A stretch of 64,000 bases of DNA from Chryseobacterium cheonjiense (lineage in GTDB: Bacteria > Bacteroidota > Bacteroidia > Flavobacteriales > Weeksellaceae): assembly GCF_012927265.1 (NCBI RefSeq), contig NZ_JABBGF010000001.1:1610502-1674501 (forward strand). Direction: 5' to 3'. Of this stretch, positions 32,807 to 38,988 are shown piece after piece (positions within the stretch are counted from its first letter, which is position 1; each line of letters opens with the position of its first letter). Position numbers and translations under genes: made by a program. The notes under the pieces were generated by a model. That model had not been told where the DNA came from. It saw only the letters and a list, made by a program, of their open reading frames with translations, and ran no database searches.

Positions 32807-32925
32807 AGCTTCTTCCCGCTTTCCGCACTCGCTATTTTTATTGGTTTCAGCGCGGCGGCTTTGCCGCCGCGCTGAAACCAATAAAAATGAGCTCAAACAA
32901 AGCTCCAATCGGGGCTAGGAAAGAA
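32807..32925. repeat. Palindromic repeat element with 26-bp perfect stem
   Basis: Arms 32834-32859 and 32863-32888 are exact reverse complements with a TTT loop; the inner 9 bases are pure G/C. On the outside, CTTTCC (32819-32824) pairs with GGAAAG (32918-32923), so the whole block can fold as a double-tier stem. It looks like the non-coding palindromic elements scattered in flavobacterial genomes (CCCGCTTTCCGC and AATCGGGGCTAGG edges as I recall them). Confidence 0.7.
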
Positions 32926-33011
32926 GGTCAAAATATTCCACTAGATATGATAAAAGAATTCACTATTCAATTGTTCAGTAATTTACTTTATCAAACCACC
33001 CCGTCAAAAAT

Positions 33012-33110
33012 TCTTGCAGAATTTCCGCCACCCCTCCAAAGGAGGGGAATTTTTATGATGCCGATAAAATATCCACAATATTTGTCATCCTGAAAGGATC
33101 TAAACCAAGC
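33012..33110. repeat. Hairpin repeat with GTCATCCTGAA edge
   Basis: CCCCTCC-AAA-GGAGGGG (perfect 7-bp stem) is followed by AATTTTTA, and 40 bases later by TTTGTCATCCTGAAAGGATCT. The exact 12-mer TGTCATCCTGAA is also at 38931-38942. This is a composite of two small repeat types. Confidence 0.55.
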
Positions 33111-33159
33111 TTTAAAAAATATGGTGAGATGTTTCCAGCATAAACTACACATAACAGAT

Positions 33160-33187
33160 AAAAAAAAGCGAAACCGAAGTTCCGCTC
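33160..33187 (-). terminator. Terminator after the S1/P1 nuclease gene (minus strand)
   Basis: The imperfect stem AGCG-a-AAC / GTT-c-CGCT has an A-tract on the plus strand (33160-33166), giving a U-tract in the minus-strand transcript. Confidence 0.6.
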
Positions 33188-33246
33188 ATATCATCTTAAA
33201 AAATAGTAAATTGACCATTCACTATCTATTCACTTTAAGTTCATCG

Positions 33247-34038
33247 TTAAAAAAGATCATTCAGCCATTTTGCAAGTCTTAATCCTCCGTATAAAAGCTG
33301 TCTTTCCATCGTATTATTAAATTTATACTGGTAATCGTAAGAAAGTTTAGCATCATTTGGGGTCTGTGCATAAATGGTATTGGCAATTTTATGTGAATCA
33401 TACAGCCAGTCTTCAAGCGCTCCTTTCTGGATTTCTTTTACTTCCTCATCAGATTTAATGTCTAATAACGCTGCATACTCGGTATAGCTGTATTTTTGGG
33501 AATCTACCAGTTTTCCGTCCCAAACAGAATGCAAATTGGTCTTATCGCCAAAATAAGTAACATTAATTTTATTTCCTCCCAGATCTTCAGCTCTTCCTAC
33601 GTGTAAAGGCTGAGCAAGATCACCCATAATATGGATAAGGAAAATCAAAGCTATTTTTCTGTCTTTTTCAGAGGTTTTTTCATCTTTAATCTGACTGGAA
33701 AGTACATTTACCTGAGTATACAAACTCGGCCCGGCCTGTCCTTTCAGTTTCTGTCCAAAAATTTTGAAATCAGTTTGTGGATCAATGTTCACATAATGCC
33801 ATGCTGATGCCTGCTTCCATGCTCCTGTTGTATCAGATTTAATAAAATCCGGCCAGTTTGCCCAGTACGCAAGACGTTCCCTCCCCATTATTTTTTTAAT
33901 TTCCTTCCTCGCTTTCCCGGAAAGGTGATTTTCAGCAATTTCAGCAATAATTCTGTGCCCCGTTAATCCCCATGCATACGAATAAAGCGAAGTTGCCATG
34001 AATGCCAAAATCAGCATCTTAGAATAAATACTTTTCAT
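33247..34038 (-). CDS. S1/P1-type nuclease
   Basis: A secreted 263-residue zinc nuclease of the S1/P1 family, which cuts single-stranded DNA and RNA and removes 3' phosphate groups. The signal peptide leads to an N-terminal WGLTGH: mature W1 (residue 23) and H6 match the P1 nuclease zinc ligands. Further zinc-site segments are WANWPDFIK, SAWHYVNIDP and HIMGDLAQPLHVG. The ATG at 34038 is chosen because the -7 element at 34061-34068 leaves a sensible leader, whereas an ATG at 34050 would start almost at the transcription start. Confidence 0.88.
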   Translation of the reverse strand: MKSIYSKMLILAFMATSLYSYAWGLTGHRIIAEIAENHLSGKARKEIKKIMGRERLAYWANWPDFIKSDTTGAWKQASAWHYVNIDPQTDFKIFGQKLKGQAGPSLYTQVNVLSSQIKDEKTSEKDRKIALIFLIHIMGDLAQPLHVGRAEDLGGNKINVTYFGDKTNLHSVWDGKLVDSQKYSYTEYAALLDIKSDEEVKEIQKGALEDWLYDSHKIANTIYAQTPNDAKLSYDYQYKFNNTMERQLLYGGLRLAKWLNDLF

Positions 34039-34060
34039 TGTAAATAACATTTTCAGGCTG

Positions 34061-34093
34061 CAAAGATACAGTTAATTTTAAGGTTAAGATCAA
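34061..34093 (-). promoter_or_regulatory. Promoter for the S1/P1 nuclease gene
   Basis: On the minus strand this reads TTG (34091-34093), 22 bases, TATCTTTG (34061-34068), which is 22 bases from the start codon at 34038. Confidence 0.45.
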
Positions 34094-34215
34094 GGTTGAA
34101 AGAAGGTTTGGGAAATTTAATCAAATCTTAATTTCAATTAAGTTAAGGCTAAGATTTATTTGTGACGCTAACTATTCATCTAATTTAATCTTGATCTTAC
34201 ATCAGTCTCAACCTT
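34080..34215. repeat. Nested imperfect inverted repeat between the nuclease and tssG
   Basis: Two tiers pair: TAAGATCAAG (34085-34094) with CTTGATCTTA (34190-34199), AAGGTTGA (34092-34099) with TCAACCTT (34208-34215), and an inner AATCTTA/TAAGATT (34124-34130 with 34150-34156). It could be a weak repeat of the AAGGTTAAG type. Confidence 0.45.
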
Positions 34216-34338
34216 ATTTTTTACTGTTTGTTCTTTTACTCATAATTATTTACTATTTTAGAATAAAATTAATCAACAATTATTTTTTCAATAATTTGAG
34301 ATATACTAATTTTATAAGCCAAAATCACAGCGTACACT

Positions 34339-35280
34339 ATGTATGATAACAATATTGTAGAGATGCATTACAATAAACTGCAGACAGATTTCAAAGCGGA
34401 AGCTGTGGCAGTAAACCTCTTGAAATATCACAGAGCAGTAAGCAATATATTCATCCAGCGGATCGGCATTAACGACCGTGCGTATCTTAAAGACATTAAA
34501 AGCATTACAAGCGATTATCTCGGCTTCGATGAAGAAGTTTTCATCATTGAAACCTACAGGGAAGGTATTTACGACTATCTTCCGGAAGGTCTTTTCCATC
34601 CGCCGTCACTGGGCGCAACACGGAAAAACGTGGAAAGTGTCGTAAAAGAAATCCGCAAACAGAAAAGGGTAGAAGAAGACGCGAGAAAGTTTTTCAGGCC
34701 TTTTGAACTGGAGGTTTTCTTTACTGAAATCAGTGCCCTGCTGAAAGAGTTCGATTTTGAAATTGCCAGTGATACCGATGCTCTGCTGAAAACGATAAGT
34801 GAACTCTGGCCGCTCATCAAAATGATGGATAAGCAGAATGCGTATATATTTATCTATATTCTACCGTTTTTTCACCAGATCCGCGGTGATAAAGCATGGT
34901 TTGAAAAATGCATGACTGCTTTTCTGCAGATTCCCGTGCAAGTAACTTTTGCACCGAATATTATTGATGGAGTCGAAGAGGAAGATGACTCTATGTTGTT
35001 AGGGAATTCCCGCCTCGGCGTCACCTATATTCCAAGCGGAAAACATATGGACGGACAGCGAAATTGGGTAGTAAATATCGGTCCGATTCCTTATACTGAA
35101 ATGGAAAAATATATCGAGGGCAGTCCTTTCCGCAAAGTACTTAATGCAATGTACGATTACTTCCTTCCGGTAAGTGTGGATATAGAAGAAAATTTTATCA
35201 CCGAAAAAGAGGAATTTTCATTTGCTTTGGAGAACGATGAAAGAAATTCAAACAGGCTCGGATACTCTACATTCCTCTGA
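34339..35280 (+). CDS. tssG: Type VI secretion baseplate protein TssG-like
   Basis: A 313-residue protein. The YLPEGLFHPPSLG segment near residue 80, an acidic loop at 217-225 followed by LLGNSRLGVTYIPSG, and VVNIGPIPYTEMEKYIEG near residue 256 are the pattern of the baseplate wedge protein TssG in Bacteroidota T6SS (subtype iii). Its neighbours TssN and TssK support this. It begins an operon of three, with 55 bases to TssN. TssG sits in the wedge around the hub, bound to TssF; here the partner TssF gene is not in the window. Confidence 0.7.
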   Translation: MYDNNIVEMHYNKLQTDFKAEAVAVNLLKYHRAVSNIFIQRIGINDRAYLKDIKSITSDYLGFDEEVFIIETYREGIYDYLPEGLFHPPSLGATRKNVESVVKEIRKQKRVEEDARKFFRPFELEVFFTEISALLKEFDFEIASDTDALLKTISELWPLIKMMDKQNAYIFIYILPFFHQIRGDKAWFEKCMTAFLQIPVQVTFAPNIIDGVEEEDDSMLLGNSRLGVTYIPSGKHMDGQRNWVVNIGPIPYTEMEKYIEGSPFRKVLNAMYDYFLPVSVDIEENFITEKEEFSFALENDERNSNRLGYSTFL

Positions 35281-35335
35281 AAATTTTTAACTATATTTAC
35301 TAAACCAATTAAAAATATTAATTCGAAAAAGACAC

Positions 35336-36250
35336 ATGGAAATTTCTTCAGTAAAGGGAATCTTTTTAAGGTATATTCTTATGCCCTTATTTGCGGTTAT
35401 TATGATGGTAATCCTCGGAATTATCAGAAGAAATAAGCCTGCGATAAAGATCAAGACCATTATTATTTACGTTCTGCTTTGCAGTTTATGTCTTGCCATT
35501 CCGGGAATCTTTGGATTTGCGGGGAATCTTTTCAATCCGTATTGGTATCTCATCGCGCAGGTCATTTATCTCGTTCTGGGAATAATTCATGTCAATCTTT
35601 CAGACAGATATTTCAAGAAACATTTTAGTTCTTTAACGAAAAGTATTTTGTTTGAATCTATCTTATCCATTACCTGTATTGGCTTTGGCGGATACTTGTT
35701 CTATCTTATCTTTAACTGGATGAGCCGTGGAACAGGTTATCCAATAATGGCAGCTACAAGTATATTAACATTCCTTGTTCCGTTGGTTTTCCACTATTGC
35801 TATGTTCAGCTGATCAGTATTCCGGTTGATATTTACAAGACCTGGCGCTATTCTCCGGATCAAAAACTTCCGGATTTTGAAGGAGCGGATTTTGACAGAC
35901 TAATGGTCTTAAATGTTGAGTTAAGCAAAAATCTTGAAGATGCCAACAGGTTCAGGATTAAAGCTAAGACACTTCCTACAGGAATTACTTTCGGCGACTG
36001 GTTTTACAGGGTAGTTGATGATTACAACCACAAAAATCCGAATTCTGTGATTCATTTATCAGATCAGGAACGCGAACCATATTATTGGATTTTTTATACT
36101 AAAAAGTCATTCTTCAGCTTTAGAAAATATATTGATTTTGATCAGGACATCACAGAAAACAGAATCTCTGAAAATGATGTGGTGATCTGTAAAAGAGTCA
36201 TCCAGCATGAAGAAGAAGGAATACGAAGAACACAATCTCACACCATCTAA
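35336..36250 (+). CDS. tssN: TssN family type VI secretion protein
   Basis: A 304-residue protein with about five N-terminal membrane segments (residues 10-26, 40-57, 65-83, 100-128 and 140-160, approximate) and a charged cytoplasmic domain after residue 170. The order next to TssK and TssG matches the Bacteroidota T6SS component TssN, which is thought to form part of an unusual envelope anchor in place of TssL/TssM. Five bases separate its stop from the next reading frame. No conserved catalytic residue is visible. Confidence 0.72.
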   Translation: MEISSVKGIFLRYILMPLFAVIMMVILGIIRRNKPAIKIKTIIIYVLLCSLCLAIPGIFGFAGNLFNPYWYLIAQVIYLVLGIIHVNLSDRYFKKHFSSLTKSILFESILSITCIGFGGYLFYLIFNWMSRGTGYPIMAATSILTFLVPLVFHYCYVQLISIPVDIYKTWRYSPDQKLPDFEGADFDRLMVLNVELSKNLEDANRFRIKAKTLPTGITFGDWFYRVVDDYNHKNPNSVIHLSDQEREPYYWIFYTKKSFFSFRKYIDFDQDITENRISENDVVICKRVIQHEEEGIRRTQSHTI

Positions 36251-36261
36251 AAATATTGAAT

Positions 36262-37401
36262 ATGATACAGCCTATTAAGCATTTTGCCATCAATTGGGTT
36301 GACGGGATGAAGGTTTCCCAGAGACATCTTAATGATCAGGATAATTTTTTAATCGATACCATCAGAGATTCCAGTTCACTGGGGATCACCGCATATAATT
36401 ACGGGCTTTTGCCTATCTCCAACGAATTTACAGACCGCACTATTTTTGATGTCCACAATACGGCCACGAATGATGTACAATTGGTCATTAAGCGTTGCAG
36501 TGCAGTAACACTTGCCGGTTACAGGATAGAGCTGACTGACCGAAGAGTAAGTGTAAAGTCTCTTGCAAAGCTGATGAATGAAGAACAGGCAGATGGCGAT
36601 TATTATATTTTAATTTCGGTAAATCCTTTTGATAAAGTGCCTTTTGGGGATATTGATCCTGAAGAAATTCCGCCTCGCCATCCGAATACACAGCCAAATC
36701 ATCATATTGAGCTGCTTCCCGTAACATCGCTGAACAGCAGCTATTCGGGAGGAAATTACCTTATCATCGGTAAGGTTGACCTCAAAGGGAATATTGCCCA
36801 GGTAGATTCTAATTTTATACCGCCATGTACTTCGGTTCAAAGTCATCCGGCACTGCTCGATTATTACAATACTTTTGCAAAGTCTATCGGAAATCTTCAG
36901 CAATATGCCTTTAAAATCATTCAGAAAGCATCTCATAAAAACCAGAATACCGCTTTGGCGCAGAATGTTAAGTTTTTATGCAATACCATGATTAATACGT
37001 TTGGAGATATGTATTTCCAGTTCCGGAATATCACACCGTATCAGCCACCGGTATTCTTGATTGAATCGTTTGCAAAATTAGCACTTCGCTTGTACAATGC
37101 GACCCAGATTTTAGTACCTGCAGAATTGGAAGAAATGCTTAATTACAGCTTAGAATGGAGCGAAATTGCGCCTCATACATTGCTGAACCAGCTTTCTATT
37201 GTAGCAGAAACCAATTACGATCATCACAACTGCGGCGAACCGCTATTATACATTCAGCAGATGCTCAGAAGTCTTGAAATCATATTCTCGAAATTGAGTG
37301 AGCTGGATTATATCGGACAGAGAAAAGAAAACATCATCGTTAACGAACAGGAAGTCTCCAACAATAACAATCCGAAGAGGGGCTGGAGCGTTTTAGATTA
37401 A
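36262..37401 (+). CDS. tssK: Type VI secretion baseplate protein TssK-like
   Basis: A 379-residue protein beginning MIQPIKHFAINWVDGMKVSQRHL, the Bacteroidota variant of the TssK N-terminus (WxxGM..xxQHL). TssK trimers link the T6SS baseplate to the membrane complex. The C-terminal part is helical with a basic-to-acidic tail. The ATG at 36262 is preferred over a TTG two codons earlier. It is the last gene of the tssG-tssN-tssK operon and is closed by a terminator at 37424-37454. No Hcp, sheath (TssB/C) or ClpV gene is found within the window. Confidence 0.78.
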   Translation: MIQPIKHFAINWVDGMKVSQRHLNDQDNFLIDTIRDSSSLGITAYNYGLLPISNEFTDRTIFDVHNTATNDVQLVIKRCSAVTLAGYRIELTDRRVSVKSLAKLMNEEQADGDYYILISVNPFDKVPFGDIDPEEIPPRHPNTQPNHHIELLPVTSLNSSYSGGNYLIIGKVDLKGNIAQVDSNFIPPCTSVQSHPALLDYYNTFAKSIGNLQQYAFKIIQKASHKNQNTALAQNVKFLCNTMINTFGDMYFQFRNITPYQPPVFLIESFAKLALRLYNATQILVPAELEEMLNYSLEWSEIAPHTLLNQLSIVAETNYDHHNCGEPLLYIQQMLRSLEIIFSKLSELDYIGQRKENIIVNEQEVSNNNNPKRGWSVLD

Positions 37402-37423
37402 ATTACAAAATATTTTAAATATT

Positions 37424-37454
37424 GATCCCGAAATTTTTTATTCGGGATTTTTTA
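37424..37454 (+). terminator. Terminator after the T6SS tssG-tssN-tssK genes
   Basis: ATCCCGAA pairs with TTCGGGAT (37425-37432 with 37441-37448), followed by a T-run. Confidence 0.85.
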
Positions 37455-37698
37455 TATATAAAAACTTGTTTCAAATTTCATTTAACCAAAAAGACCAAAA
37501 GACTATTTTAAGTGCTTATTAGATAAACGATGTTCCCAAAGAGAAAAATCAGAGATTTTTAAAAACTATTGTCTTCTTTATTCTCCATATTAATTACCTT
37601 TAAATATTAAAAAGTATATACATCTTTTGCGGTTAAACTTAAATCAGCTAACAATTAAACAAAATTACGATCAACTAAGATTAAAATCATTTTTACAA

Positions 37699-38874
37699 AT
37701 GAATATAGATAGAATAAGACAAGAAACTCGCGGACTTTCAGACGGAAAAATTTTTCTCAATAATGCAGGATCGTCTCTGATGCCATCAATAGTGGTGGAT
37801 TCAATGAAAGAATATCTTGAACTGGAAGAACAGATAGGAGGATATGAAACGGCAAACAGAAAAGCAGATATTCTGGAAAAATTCTATGATGAAGCAGCAA
37901 AATTGATTAACGCAAAACCTTCCAATATTGCTTTTGCAACCAGCGCTACGGAGGCTTACGCCAAGGCTTTATCCAGCATTATGTTTAAAGAAGGCGATGT
38001 TATTATTACAACCGCAGACGATTATATTTCCAATCAGATTACTTTTATCTCGCTGCAAAAGAAATTAAAATTAAAAGTTCTACGAACTAAAAACCTGCCT
38101 GACAATGAACTGGATCTCGAAGATTTGGAAAAATTAATTAAAGAATACAATCCCAAATTAATCGCGGTAACCCATATTCCTACAAATTCGGGCTTGATCC
38201 AGAATGTGGAAGATGTCGGAAGACTCTGTAAACAATATGATATTCTGTATCTCGTTGATGCTTGCCAGTCGGTCGGTCAGCTTGCTGTAGATGTTGAAAA
38301 AATAGGCTGTGATTTTTTATCGGCTACGGGAAGAAAATTCATGCGGGGACCAAGAGGAACCGGGTTTTTATATGCTTCGGATAAAATTTTAGAACAGAAT
38401 TATGCACCGCTTCTCTTAGATATGAGAGGAGCAGACTGGACTGAATTTAATGATTATGAATTATTTAAAACCGCAAAAAGATTTGAAAGCTGGGAAATTT
38501 CCTACGCTTCTTTAATGGGCTTTACTCATGCTTTGCAATATGCCAATATTATTGGTTTACCTGCCATAGAGCATTATAATAAAGGCCTGTCCGAAAGATT
38601 AAGAGAAAACCTAAAAAACAATGGGTTTGATGTCTGGGATTGGGGTAAGAATCTAAGCAGCATTATCACTTTTTCCGGTCCGGACGGTGACTTGGAAAGG
38701 ATTCAAAATATTCTGAAAGAAAACAATATATTCTTTTCAGTTACCCATAAAAACTCTGCATTGATAGATTTTACCAGGAAAAATATTAATGGGATTGTTC
38801 GTTTGTCGCCGCATTATTTTAATACGGTTGAAGAAATTAACAGGGTTTCGGATGTTTTAAAGAAAGCTTTGTAG
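37699..38874 (+). CDS. Aminotransferase class V-fold PLP-dependent enzyme
   Basis: A 391-residue fold-type I PLP enzyme of the cysteine-desulfurase-like class V. The PLP-binding residues are D187 and Q190 in LVDACQSVG and the Schiff-base Lys is K213 in SATGRKFMRGPRG. The Cys-loop that defines active desulfurases is not visible, so a lyase, epimerase or selenocysteine-lyase-like reaction is also possible. The start is the ATG at 37699: the conserved N-terminus is MNIDRIRQETRG, and upstream sequence has no support. Monocistronic, followed by a structured spacer. Confidence 0.85.
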   Translation: MNIDRIRQETRGLSDGKIFLNNAGSSLMPSIVVDSMKEYLELEEQIGGYETANRKADILEKFYDEAAKLINAKPSNIAFATSATEAYAKALSSIMFKEGDVIITTADDYISNQITFISLQKKLKLKVLRTKNLPDNELDLEDLEKLIKEYNPKLIAVTHIPTNSGLIQNVEDVGRLCKQYDILYLVDACQSVGQLAVDVEKIGCDFLSATGRKFMRGPRGTGFLYASDKILEQNYAPLLLDMRGADWTEFNDYELFKTAKRFESWEISYASLMGFTHALQYANIIGLPAIEHYNKGLSERLRENLKNNGFDVWDWGKNLSSIITFSGPDGDLERIQNILKENNIFFSVTHKNSALIDFTRKNINGIVRLSPHYFNTVEEINRVSDVLKKAL

Positions 38875-38875
38875 A

Positions 38876-38951
38876 AAGGCTTCGACAGGCTCAGCCTTAC
38901 AACGCTTAAGTATATCGTAAGCACTCACAATGTCATCCTGAACTTGTCGAA
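38876..38951. repeat. Structured repeat between the PLP enzyme and uvrA
   Basis: AAGGCT/AGCCTT (38876-38881 with 38893-38898), GCTTA/TAAGC (38904-38908 with 38918-38922) and TTCGACA/TGTCGAA (38881-38887 with 38945-38951) fold over each other. TGTCATCCTGAA (38931-38942) repeats the 33083-33094 sequence. GGCTTCGACA and CTTGTCGAAGG ends are typical small repeats of this group. Confidence 0.5.
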
Positions 38952-38954
38952 GGG

Positions 38955-38988
38955 CAAAAAAGAGAGCCTTTCGACTCTCTTTTTTTAT
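38955..38988. terminator. Bidirectional terminator between the PLP enzyme and uvrA
   Basis: AGAGAG (38961-38966) pairs with CTCTCT (38975-38980), with A-rich and T-rich flanks on either side. It ends just at the uvrA stop codon. Confidence 0.75.

Larger units (their letters stand above)
32578..33246. other. Gene-free repeat-rich interval
   Basis: 669 bases without a supported gene between rpoD and the S1/P1 nuclease. It contains a long hairpin element at 32807-32925, a second hairpin/repeat stretch at 33012-33110 and the nuclease terminator at 33160-33186. An open frame at 32887-33093 is made of the repeat sequence and is rejected as a gene. Confidence 0.7.

Noticed and set aside
32887..33093. 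A 68-codon open frame on the plus strand in the repeat region
   Set aside because: It is made entirely of the palindromic repeat and its flanks, with no homology and no promoter or terminator of its own.
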